Source: JBLHGU01 sp047615875 (GTDB lineage Bacteria > Pseudomonadota > Gammaproteobacteria > Arenicellales > CAJQKF01). Taken from it: a stretch of 10,517 bases of DNA. Location of the stretch: the NCBI GenBank assembly GCA_047615875.1, contig JBLHGU010000175.1, positions 1-10,517 on the forward strand, given 5' to 3'. The stretch's first letter is position 1; each line of letters starts with the position of its first letter. Shown piece by piece: positions 1 to 6,871 of the stretch. Made by a program: the position numbers and the translations under genes. The notes under the pieces were generated by a model. It searched no databases, was not told the origin of the DNA, and was given only the letters and a program-made list of their open reading frames with translations.

Positions 1-650
1 TGGCTGCAATGGCAGTGTTCATCTCCATGATACTGGATGGGCTGGATGGGCGGATCGCTCGTTGGACCAATACAGCCAGTGATTTTGGAAAAGAATACGA
101 TAGTCTGGCTGATGTGGTTTCTTTTGGCTTGACCCCGGCGCTGGTTATTTTCGAGTGGTCATTATCAGATTTTGGCAAACTTGGCTGGCTATCTGCATTT
201 CTATATGTTGCCTGCACTGCGCTGCGTCTGGCCCGGTTTAATACGATTGATGTGAAAGATAAACGTTACTTTCAGGGCTTGCCCTGTCCTGCAGCAGCAT
301 GCTTCGTTGCGTCATGGATTTGGATCATGGAGGAGTATCAAATGCAGGGGGCCCATCTTGGGGCTATTAGTATTGCTATTATGTTATTTGCATCATTTGC
401 CATGGTGAGCAATCTTCCATTTAGAAGTTTTAAAGATTTTGATCCAAAAAATAAAGTCCCGGTAATGTGGTTGGCATTGGTGGTTGTACCATTTGTTTTG
501 ATTGCATTTGATCCACCCAGAGTTCTGTTTCTACTGTTTTTAATTTATCTGCTTTCCGGACCCGTTACCTGGATTCGATTGCGCAAGCAAGTAAAAGAAA
601 ACTCGGATACGCCTGACGATGACGACAGTGAAAAATCTTCAGGCGATTAA
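1..650 (+). CDS. pssA: CDP-diacylglycerol--serine O-phosphatidyltransferase, 3' part (5' end outside window)
   Basis: Membrane enzyme that joins CDP-diacylglycerol and L-serine to make phosphatidylserine, the precursor of phosphatidylethanolamine. The CDP-alcohol phosphatidyltransferase signature DG-x2-AR-x8-G-x3-D-x3-D is complete and lies almost at the window edge (about bases 45-113, starting within DGLDGRIAR). After it come several hydrophobic segments typical of the polytopic type II PssA family (for example GWLSAFLYVACTALRL, VPVMWLALVVVPFVLIAF and VLFLLFLIYLLSGPVTWI). The protein ends in a short acidic, hydrophilic tail (PDDDDSEKSSGD). The reading frame stays open to base 3, and family members carry at least one more membrane segment before the signature. 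The ATG at base 9 is therefore probably internal and the true start lies upstream. The stop is TAA at 648-650. leuA follows 88 bp later on the same strand. Confidence 0.93.
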   Translation, partial: AAMAVFISMILDGLDGRIARWTNTASDFGKEYDSLADVVSFGLTPALVIFEWSLSDFGKLGWLSAFLYVACTALRLARFNTIDVKDKRYFQGLPCPAAACFVASWIWIMEEYQMQGAHLGAISIAIMLFASFAMVSNLPFRSFKDFDPKNKVPVMWLALVVVPFVLIAFDPPRVLFLLFLIYLLSGPVTWIRLRKQVKENSDTPDDDDSEKSSGD

Positions 651-726
651 GTTTGCGATTAACCGAGAGTCATTCCGTCTAAACTAGAAAAACCTGGTTT
701 AAAGCGAGCCTTCATTAACTGGCCAC

Positions 727-732
727 GAGGAG
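727..732 (+). promoter_or_regulatory. Shine-Dalgarno of leuA
   Basis: GAGGAG lies 6 nt before the ATG at 739 and fixes that start. The 88-bp pssA-leuA gap has no run of leucine codons that would suggest a leuL-type attenuator, and I saw no convincing promoter in it, so leuA may be read from upstream together with pssA. Confidence 0.7.
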
Positions 733-738
733 AGCAAT

Positions 739-2286
739 ATGAATGACCACCTGATTGTATTTGATACGACGCTCCGAGACGGTGAGCAAAGTCCTGGCGC
801 ATCTATGACTCGCGAGGAGAAAATGCGTATTGCGCGGATGCTCGAGCGCATGCGTGTGGATGTTATTGAAGCTGGATTTCCAGCTGCTAGCCCCGGAGAT
901 TTCGAATCTGTAAAAGCCATTGCTGCCGAAATAAAAGACTGCACGGTTTGCGGGTTAGCACGTGCCAACGAAAAAGATATTCGACGCGCCGCTGATGCTA
1001 TAGCGCCTGCTGTTTCCGGTCGAATTCATACTTTTATAGCCACCTCGCCAATTCATATGGCGGCAAAATTGCGCATGTCGCCTGATGAGGTAATTGAGCA
1101 TGCGGTTAAATCAGTAAAGCTCGCTCGCAGTTTTACCGACAATGTTGAATTTTCCCCGGAAGATGCAGGCCGTTCCGAGTTTGATTTTCTGTGTAGAATT
1201 ATTGAACAGGTGATCGATGCAGGTGCAACAACAATTAATGTCCCTGATACCGTCGGTTATACATTACCTTCTCAATTTGGACAAATCATAGCCAATTTAA
1301 TGCAACGCGTGCCCAACGCTGACAAGGCAGTATTTTCAGTGCACTGTCATAACGATCTGGGTATGGCTGTAGCCAATTCTCTTTCCGCTGTGCAGAATGG
1401 TGCCCGCCAGGTGGAGTGCACAATTAATGGACTAGGGGAACGAGCAGGTAATGCATCACTCGAAGAAATTGTCATGGCTGTTAGAACTCGCCAGGATCTT
1501 TTTGAATGTGATAGTCGACTAGATACAACCCAAATCGTGCCTATTAGTCGATTGGTGTCTAATATCACGGGTTTTCCGGTACAGCCAAACAAGGCTATTG
1601 TCGGCGCTAATGCATTCGCTCATGAGGCAGGTATTCATCAGGATGGCATGATAAAAAATCGCGAGACCTATGAAATTATGCGAGCAGAGGATGTCGGCTG
1701 GATAGCTAATCGTATGGTGTTGGGCAAACACTCAGGCAGAAATGCCGTTCGAGAACGTCTAAAAACCCTTGGTCATGAATTTGATTCTGAAGAAGAACTC
1801 AATCAGGTTTTCATTCGTTTTAAGGATTTAGCCGATAAAAAACATGAAATTTTTGACGATGATTTACAGGCTTTAATTACAGATAGCGCCAGTGCACAGC
1901 GCCATGAAGCACTGCGCCTGGTTACCATGCAGGTAGCCTGTCAAATGGGCGAGGAGCCTCAGGCAAGTGTGACTCTAGTGTTGGAAAATCAAGAGAAAAA
2001 AGCTGTGGCTTCCGGTAGTGGGGTTGTTGATGCTGTATTTAAAGCCATTGAGGAAATCGTTAAGAGTAACGCGGAGCTAATGCTTTATTCAGTCAATGCT
2101 ATAACTAGCGGCAGTGATGCTCAGGGTGAGGTTAGCGTTCGGTTGCAAAGAGTGGATCGAGTTGTTAACGGCCACGGTGCTGATACTGATATTGTGATTG
2201 CCTCCGCAAAAGCCTATATACATGCACTGAATGGTCTAGAATTTGATTCCACGCGAAAACATCCACAGGTTTCCGTTGCGGTTTAA
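739..2286 (+). CDS. leuA: 2-isopropylmalate synthase
   Basis: Cytoplasmic enzyme that condenses acetyl-CoA with 2-oxoisovalerate to give 2-isopropylmalate, the first committed step of leucine synthesis. The 515-residue length is that of the full bacterial LeuA. The N-terminal TIM barrel begins with FDTTLRDGEQSPGASMT (residues 8-24), giving the catalytic Arg13 and metal ligand Asp14. HCHNDLGMA (202-210) supplies the metal ligands His202 and His204. GERAGNASLEE (233-243) supplies the fourth ligand, Asn238. Residues from about 385 to the end form the LeuA C-terminal allosteric dimer domain (starting near LRLVTMQVAC and including GSGVVDAVFKAI and ASAKAYIHALN), where leucine is expected to inhibit the enzyme. 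This domain separates LeuA from shorter homocitrate and HMG-CoA-lyase-type relatives. No key residue is missing. Confidence 0.97.
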   Translation: MNDHLIVFDTTLRDGEQSPGASMTREEKMRIARMLERMRVDVIEAGFPAASPGDFESVKAIAAEIKDCTVCGLARANEKDIRRAADAIAPAVSGRIHTFIATSPIHMAAKLRMSPDEVIEHAVKSVKLARSFTDNVEFSPEDAGRSEFDFLCRIIEQVIDAGATTINVPDTVGYTLPSQFGQIIANLMQRVPNADKAVFSVHCHNDLGMAVANSLSAVQNGARQVECTINGLGERAGNASLEEIVMAVRTRQDLFECDSRLDTTQIVPISRLVSNITGFPVQPNKAIVGANAFAHEAGIHQDGMIKNRETYEIMRAEDVGWIANRMVLGKHSGRNAVRERLKTLGHEFDSEEELNQVFIRFKDLADKKHEIFDDDLQALITDSASAQRHEALRLVTMQVACQMGEEPQASVTLVLENQEKKAVASGSGVVDAVFKAIEEIVKSNAELMLYSVNAITSGSDAQGEVSVRLQRVDRVVNGHGADTDIVIASAKAYIHALNGLEFDSTRKHPQVSVAV

Positions 2287-2315
2287 TAGTGCCGAATTAG
2301 ATTATTGAAAACTGG

Positions 2316-3044
2316 ATGGACAAAGTTAAACAGCAAATTCTTGAGGAAATGGGTATTACCCTGTGGAATGTGCGTGCGCATAGGTCTACTCCGCCAACTG
2401 ATGAATTGACTGCACCGTCGTTAAATAATCTAGCTGCTGAACCAGACTATCCTCCGAGTAGTGAGAATGTTGCCAACCTTTCGGATTGGCAGTTGCTGCA
2501 GAAAACAGTCAGTCAATGCCAACGGTGTTCACTTGGCCAAACTCGTAAGAATACCGTTTTTGGCAGTGGAGCGACTAGTGCGCACTGGATGTTTATCGGT
2601 GAGGCGCCAGGCGCAGAGGAGGATCGTCAGGGCGAGCCATTTGTTGGTCGGGCAGGTCAATTATTAACCGCCATGATTGTGGCACTCGGTATGCAGCGAG
2701 AGTCAGTTTTTATTGCCAATGTTTTGAAGTGCAGGCCGCCGGAGAATAGAGACCCTATGGGCGAGGAAGTTGTTCAATGCAGCCCATATTTATTACAACA
2801 GATTCAAACAGTGCAACCGCGAATGATCGTCTCTATGGGTCGGTTTGCAGCCCAGGCGTTATTACAAACAGATCAGTCCATTGGCCAGCTTCGTGGTCGT
2901 GTGCATCACTATGGTGAGACCGGCATACCCATGGTAGCAACCTACCATCCAGCCTATTTGTTGCGCAGCCCCCTGGAAAAACGTAAGGCCTGGCAAGATT
3001 TGCAACTGGCTCGTGAAACCTATCGGACCATAAACCCTGCCTAA
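2316..3044 (+). CDS. Uracil-DNA glycosylase, family 4 ([4Fe-4S] type)
   Basis: Base-excision repair enzyme predicted to remove uracil produced by cytosine deamination. It has 242 residues. Cys68 and Cys71 (CQRC), Cys139 (LKCRPPENRDP) and Cys155 match the family-4 iron-sulfur ligands, and the C-x15-C spacing of the last pair matches what I recall of the Thermus enzyme. Motif A is GEAPGAEEDRQGEPFVGRAG (95-114) and the catalytic-site motif near the C terminus is HPAYLLRSP (211-219). The first ~55 residues are an extra segment, partly rich in Pro, Ser, Thr and Asn (about 23-52), ahead of the catalytic core. An in-frame TAG at 2298-2300 limits the start to ATG 2316 or a downstream codon. No clear Shine-Dalgarno precedes it, so translation may depend on leuA, which ends 29 bp upstream. 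This is not the unrelated family-1 Ung. Confidence 0.92.
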   Translation: MDKVKQQILEEMGITLWNVRAHRSTPPTDELTAPSLNNLAAEPDYPPSSENVANLSDWQLLQKTVSQCQRCSLGQTRKNTVFGSGATSAHWMFIGEAPGAEEDRQGEPFVGRAGQLLTAMIVALGMQRESVFIANVLKCRPPENRDPMGEEVVQCSPYLLQQIQTVQPRMIVSMGRFAAQALLQTDQSIGQLRGRVHHYGETGIPMVATYHPAYLLRSPLEKRKAWQDLQLARETYRTINPA

Positions 3045-3126
3045 AGCAGTATCCACCGCGCAAAGATGATTTTTCCAAATATCCCGATTAGTATTCTGAA
3101 ATCTGGCTGATGACAAAAGAAGACTA

Positions 3127-3579
3127 ATGACTCCTCAAGACCTATTCTGTAGATCAATGATGCCTGGCGATCTAGACGTCGTAACTACTATTGAAAAGGA
3201 ATGCTCGCCTGCGCCATGGAGTTATGCAATTTTTGAAAGCTGTCTGATCTCTCAATACTCTTGCCAGGTGGCTGAGTCAGCAGGCAAGGTAGTCGGGTTC
3301 GCTATCCTCAATCTCGGTTATGACGAGAGTCACATCATGAATGTTGGCGTTTCCCCAGGCTGTAGATCCAGGGGCGTTGCCAGGGAAATGTTAAATGAAC
3401 TGCTGGATACTTGCCGCCGTTCCATGATTGAGACCGTGCTTTTAGAGGTCCGCGCAACTAACACTATAGCAATTGGTTTGTATCATTCTCTTGGGTTTCA
3501 GATTGTTGGTCGCCGAGTTGGCTACTATGCTCGCGGGCAAGACAGAGAAGATGCCATTAATATGTCTCTCTCTTTGTAA
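3127..3579 (+). CDS. rimI: Ribosomal protein S18-alanine N-acetyltransferase (RimI-type GNAT)
   Basis: GNAT-fold enzyme that transfers acetyl from acetyl-CoA to the N-terminal alanine of ribosomal protein S18. The protein is 150 residues, a typical RimI length. Visible hallmarks are DESHIMNVGV (66-75), the acetyl-CoA pyrophosphate loop RSRGVA (80-85), LLEVRATN (105-112) with the predicted general base Glu107, and LYHSLGFQIVGRRVGYY (118-134) with Tyr119. The Glu-to-Tyr spacing of 12 equals that of Glu103/Tyr115 in Salmonella RimI. An in-frame TAA at 3124-3126 directly precedes the ATG, which fixes the earliest start; only a loose purine-rich stretch (about 3117-3122) could serve as Shine-Dalgarno. 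It lies 82 bp after the UDG gene on the same strand and faces the aminotransferase gene tail to tail. Other GNAT substrates cannot be excluded, but the match is specific to RimI. Confidence 0.88.
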   Translation: MTPQDLFCRSMMPGDLDVVTTIEKECSPAPWSYAIFESCLISQYSCQVAESAGKVVGFAILNLGYDESHIMNVGVSPGCRSRGVAREMLNELLDTCRRSMIETVLLEVRATNTIAIGLYHSLGFQIVGRRVGYYARGQDREDAINMSLSL

Positions 3580-3604
3580 ATTATTAAATTAAGCTCCGCT
3601 CAGT

Positions 3605-4909
3605 TCATTCTGAATTGCCAGGGAGCCATGGTCGCAGCGTTTCTGCGGTGTCCAATAAAGCATTTTCAAAAGCTTCCAGATGATGGCCTTCAAGTGCAAG
3701 ACTAAGAGACATATAACCACGCCTGGCTATGTAAAAACCTTTTTCCAGTAGTTTTAAGAACAACAATAGTCTCAGCCGATCGTCTACCGATTTAAGGTCG
3801 TCAATACTTGTTATAATCCCCCGAGTCGGATGAATATTTAGTAAAGAACCCAGTCCGGAAACCACCAGCCCCAGATTGTTGCCAGTCAATTTTTGGTTAA
3901 GTCGATCACGCCATTGCTCGCCAAGCTGGAAGTGTGCGTCAGCGACCTCGCTAGTGAAAACTGATTCGAGAACCTTTATTCCGGTGGCCATAGTCAGGAC
4001 ATTATTTTGAAAAGTACCCGCATGAACAAGCGCGTCTTGACGAGATGGATCAAATCTTGCCATCAGCTCTGCCCGACCGCCAAAAGCACCAAAAGAGTGA
4101 CCACCGCCAAGATATTTTCCTAGAGTGATCAGATCTGGCATAACGCTATAGTAGGATGATGCCCCACCACTACCTAATCGGGAAGTCATTACCTCGTCAA
4201 AAATTAGTAGGGTGCCAGTTTTATCGCAGGCTTTTCGCAGACCCTGAAGGAATGATTTGCTGGCGGGAATACAGCCGGCGGAACCCTGCATTGGTTCAAC
4301 CAGTACACAGGCAATATTATCGGCATCGGCGGCCAACAATGCTGTGGCTGTCTCCAGATCATTAAACGGTGCCACAATCCAGGGAAATGGCGCATTTAGT
4401 GCGGAATCCTTAGTGCCAAAATAAAACACACCACCATGATAGCCGCCGCGGAAGACCAAAACTTTTGACTTGCCGGTCATCACTCGTGATGTACTAATAG
4501 CCATCATGTTGGCCTCGGTGCCGGAGTTGGTAAAACGTAGCCGTTCTAAAGGCGGAAATCTTTCTACCAGGAGCTGACTGAAGCGACTTTCGAATTCATT
4601 GTGGGCGCCAAAGCTAATGCCCCTACCCATGGCGTCGATGCTAGCCTGGTGTAGTTCCGTATGACTATGACCGAATAAGCCGGCGCTGTATTCTCCCAAA
4701 AAATCGACATAGTCATGACCATCAACGTCCGTGATTATAGCGTTCTCACCACGGGTTATTCTCAGCGGATAAGGTTCGTGCCAAATGACGCTTCGAGTAT
4801 TTCCGCCTGGCATAAACTTACAGGATTGTTGATAGTAATCAAGGCTTTGTGGATTTCTATTCTGAAAAGCATCAAGGCTTTCTTGTAGATTGGATTGTAG
4901 ATTTGTCAT
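3605..4909 (-). CDS. Class III PLP-dependent aminotransferase, beta-amino-acid (beta-phenylalanine) aminotransferase-like; related to glutamate-1-semialdehyde aminomutase
   Basis: Fold-type I, class III aminotransferase of 434 residues. PLP-site elements are SGTEAN (129-134), the GGYHGG aromatic loop (155-160), VEPMQG (204-209), FDEV with Asp238 that pairs with the pyridine nitrogen, and the Schiff-base lysine Lys265 in TLGKYLGGGHSFGAFGG. It is HemL-like in family, but FMPGGNTRSV (32-41), DGHDYVDFLGEYSAGLFGHS (64-83) and the late Arg396-Arg397 before GYMSLSL closely follow, from memory, the Variovorax paradoxus beta-phenylalanine aminotransferase. In that enzyme an arginine at the position of Arg39 binds the substrate carboxylate. 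A beta-amino-acid:2-oxoacid transaminase is therefore more likely than heme synthesis, but the substrate is inferred. The gene starts 8 bp after the mltD-like stop and is probably co-transcribed with it. Its Shine-Dalgarno is poor. Its 3' end is 25 bp from rimI, convergent. Confidence 0.85.
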   Translation of the reverse strand: MTNLQSNLQESLDAFQNRNPQSLDYYQQSCKFMPGGNTRSVIWHEPYPLRITRGENAIITDVDGHDYVDFLGEYSAGLFGHSHTELHQASIDAMGRGISFGAHNEFESRFSQLLVERFPPLERLRFTNSGTEANMMAISTSRVMTGKSKVLVFRGGYHGGVFYFGTKDSALNAPFPWIVAPFNDLETATALLAADADNIACVLVEPMQGSAGCIPASKSFLQGLRKACDKTGTLLIFDEVMTSRLGSGGASSYYSVMPDLITLGKYLGGGHSFGAFGGRAELMARFDPSRQDALVHAGTFQNNVLTMATGIKVLESVFTSEVADAHFQLGEQWRDRLNQKLTGNNLGLVVSGLGSLLNIHPTRGIITSIDDLKSVDDRLRLLLFLKLLEKGFYIARRGYMSLSLALEGHHLEAFENALLDTAETLRPWLPGNSE

Positions 4910-4917
4910 AGATTAGC

Positions 4918-6090
4918 TTAATGGAGTACGAGTAATTTTTGACCAAGTCGAAGGGTGCCATTAATGGCAATTTTATTCCACTTGGCTAAACCAGCGACAG
5001 TAACACTAAAGGATCTGGCGATCGACCATAGTGAATCGCCACTTTTAACACGATAAACCTGAGGTTTGTCTACGGCTCTAGGAGTTATCGGTGTGCTAGC
5101 AAGTTGCCTGGTTAATCTTAGATCCAATTCAGATTCGCAAAGAGTCGGAATTCTCACTCGATAGGGTCCGACCGGCGGTGAAATTCGATTGAGTAAGCCA
5201 GCATTTAATCTCCTGATTAGATCCGGCTTACTATTACATACGGCTGCAATACTGCGTAAATTAAATCGTTGAGATACTGTGACATCTTTGAAAGCAACGG
5301 TGTCTGGAGGCAAAGCCAATGTAGCGCCATATCGATGTGGTTGCCGAAAAACATCGCGAATTGCAATTAGTTTCGGAATGAAAATTCGTGTTTCATGTTT
5401 TAGTGCAATATCAAAATATCCGGTGGGCTTATCGTTTTTCTTGTTGCGCTTTATCAACTTTTTAATTGTGCCTTCGCCTGCATTATAGGCCGCCAGAGCA
5501 AGAAACCAGTCGTTATCAAACATTGCATGCAACTTCTCCAGGTAGTCCAGTGCAGCACGAGTGGATTCCACTATATCCAGTCGACCATCAAACCAACGAT
5601 TTTGTGCAATGCCTAACCCCCTGGCTGTTTGTGGGACAATTTGCCAAATTCCCGCTGCAGCAGATCTGGACCGAACCAGAGGATCATAACCACTCTCTAC
5701 AATGGGCAATAAGGCCAACTCCATAGGCAGCTGCCTTTTTTCTACTTCATTAACAATGTAAGCAAGAAATGGTTCGGCTCGGGAAATAGTGGTTTGTAAA
5801 CCATGGGGATGGCGTCGATATTTGTCCAGGTATTCTCTGACTTTATAAGTAGAGACATCCGGCAATGAAAACCCGTTTACGATGCGCTGATATAAAAAAG
5901 TATCTGCAGGTTGCAGACGCGCCATCTCTAAAGTTGGTACCATAAGCGACTCGGTACGCTCATCCGTAATTGATCCGTCTGGAATTCTGCTATTGATTGA
6001 CACTAACGCGCAGCCGGCATTAAGTAGTATCAAAGAAAAAATAACAGCTAACCTGCTAAACCGCTGCATAATGATGTTTCGAATATTCAT
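4918..6090 (-). CDS. mltD: MltD-like membrane-bound lytic murein transglycosylase, lipoprotein, one LysM
   Basis: Predicted outer-membrane lipoprotein that cleaves peptidoglycan glycan strands to 1,6-anhydro ends. From the ATG at 6090 it has 390 residues. A signal peptide with hydrophobic core LAVIFSLILL ends in the lipobox LNAGC (Cys27); Ala follows the Cys, compatible with outer-membrane sorting. The SLT domain spans about residues 105-245, with catalytic Glu132 in LPIVESGYDP, AAAGIWQIVPQTARGLGI (145-162), and ALAAYNAGEG (198-207). One LysM domain closes the protein (about 345-389, YRVKSGDSLWSIA), whereas many MltD proteins carry two or more. The frame can be opened to a TTG at 6129, but that start would overlap the divergent methyltransferase gene. 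ATG 6090 or ATG 6069 (MQRFSRLAVIF, an ideal lipoprotein leader) are better. Neither has a strong Shine-Dalgarno. Confidence 0.9.
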   Translation of the reverse strand: MNIRNIIMQRFSRLAVIFSLILLNAGCALVSINSRIPDGSITDERTESLMVPTLEMARLQPADTFLYQRIVNGFSLPDVSTYKVREYLDKYRRHPHGLQTTISRAEPFLAYIVNEVEKRQLPMELALLPIVESGYDPLVRSRSAAAGIWQIVPQTARGLGIAQNRWFDGRLDIVESTRAALDYLEKLHAMFDNDWFLALAAYNAGEGTIKKLIKRNKKNDKPTGYFDIALKHETRIFIPKLIAIRDVFRQPHRYGATLALPPDTVAFKDVTVSQRFNLRSIAAVCNSKPDLIRRLNAGLLNRISPPVGPYRVRIPTLCESELDLRLTRQLASTPITPRAVDKPQVYRVKSGDSLWSIARSFSVTVAGLAKWNKIAINGTLRLGQKLLVLH

Positions 6091-6118
6091 GGGCTCGCGA
6101 TAATAGTATGCTTTAGCT
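6091..6118. promoter_or_regulatory. 28-bp divergent start-to-start region with overlapping candidate -10 elements
   Basis: This is all that separates the mltD-like start (6090, minus) from the methyltransferase start (6119, plus). Minus strand: TATTAT (6105-6100) preceded at 18 nt by TTGGTA (6129-6124, inside the methyltransferase gene). Plus strand: GATAAT (6099-6104), or TATGCT (6107-6112), each with only a poor -35 inside the mltD-like gene. The two best -10 candidates occupy nearly the same bases. These are motif matches by eye and are unproven. Confidence 0.35.
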
Positions 6119-6871
6119 ATGAGTACCAAGATGCCTTCGCCATTAAATTTTCAAAACTGGCTGTCCGGTTCCATGGGGAGTTTGCTTGCAAAAGCCGAAA
6201 CCAGTGCATTCCGCGAACTTTTGACCTCGCGGTACTATCCTTACGCCATTCAGTTCGGTTCACCTGAAATTCGTGTTCTGGATGAGCTAAATAGCCGCTA
6301 TTCTGTTCAGCTTGGTGTGCCTGGAAGTGATCTTAGGCCTTCCGGTGTCGTATCAGCAATGAATTCCGCTCCCTTCGCCACTCATACATTCGATTTGGTG
6401 ATTTTACCCCATAGCCTGGATTTCACTCCGGACCCTTATCAGTTATTGCGCGAATACACACAAATTATGACCAGTGATGGTTATTTGATATTGACAGGCT
6501 TTCAACCATATAGTTTATGGGGCGTAAGTAAGTTGTTACGCCCTGCCAGTAAACAGCAGCCATGGGCAGGTAATTTTTATAGTGTGAATAGAATTCAGGA
6601 CTGGTTATTGTTGTTAGGTTTTCAAATTCAAGCGGGACAATTGTTGATGTACCGACCCCCTGTCGCTAATCCGACTATCTTTGATCGTCTGGCTTTTTTG
6701 GAAAGCGCTGGCAATCGATGGTGGCCAATGTTTGGAGCAGTTTATATAATCCTCGCACAATTAAAAACGCTTCGTGCGATACCGGTGAGCAAAAGAAGTG
6801 CTCGCTCTCGTATTCAATCTGCGTTCCCTCGACCCGTATCACAATCTCAATCCTCAGGAAATCATTCGTGA
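6119..6871 (+). CDS. SAM-dependent methyltransferase, YafS-like (class I, methyltransferase type 11)
   Basis: Protein of 250 residues, target unknown. FATHTFDLVILPHSLDF (86-102) is the strand 4 / motif II region of type 11 methyltransferases, and MTSDGYLILTGFQPYSLWG (117-135) is the strand 5 region. The following DWLLLLGFQI (161-170) and a basic C-terminal tail (VSKRSARSRIQ) match what I recall of E. coli YafS. The glycine-rich SAM loop (motif I) is degenerate here (around YAIQFGSPE, 42-50), which also holds for YafS relatives, so SAM binding is inferred from the fold. ATG 6119 is used; ATG 6131 is an in-frame alternative, and neither has a strong Shine-Dalgarno. The stop TGA overlaps the rnhA GTG by 4 nt (6868-6871). 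The order methyltransferase-rnhA-dnaQ, divergent from mltD, is that of Pseudomonas and E. coli. Confidence 0.85.
   Translation: MSTKMPSPLNFQNWLSGSMGSLLAKAETSAFRELLTSRYYPYAIQFGSPEIRVLDELNSRYSVQLGVPGSDLRPSGVVSAMNSAPFATHTFDLVILPHSLDFTPDPYQLLREYTQIMTSDGYLILTGFQPYSLWGVSKLLRPASKQQPWAGNFYSVNRIQDWLLLLGFQIQAGQLLMYRPPVANPTIFDRLAFLESAGNRWWPMFGAVYIILAQLKTLRAIPVSKRSARSRIQSAFPRPVSQSQSSGNHS
6856..6860 (+). promoter_or_regulatory. Shine-Dalgarno of rnhA
   Basis: AGGAA lies 7 nt before the GTG at 6868. It decides the rnhA start in favour of this GTG over an ATG at 6718 in the same frame, which would add 50 unrelated residues. Confidence 0.65.

Noticed and set aside
651..738. Leucine attenuator (leuL-type) before leuA
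   Set aside because: The gap contains no short open frame with a run of leucine codons and no terminator with a T-run. The only palindrome (AAACC-T-GGTTT, 690-700) has a 1-nt loop.
699..968. 89-residue open frame opposite the start of leuA
   Set aside because: It is antisense to the conserved LeuA N terminus, has no recognisable domain and looks like a codon-bias shadow.
6091..6129. Longer mltD-like start at TTG 6129
   Set aside because: It would add 13 residues (including AKAYYYREP) before the lipoprotein signal peptide and overlap the divergent gene. ATG 6090 or 6069 gives a normal lipoprotein leader.
6718..6867. In-frame N-terminal extension of RNase HI starting at ATG 6718
   Set aside because: The 50 extra residues overlap the methyltransferase gene, resemble no RNase H extension, and GTG 6868 has a Shine-Dalgarno and sits exactly where the family begins.
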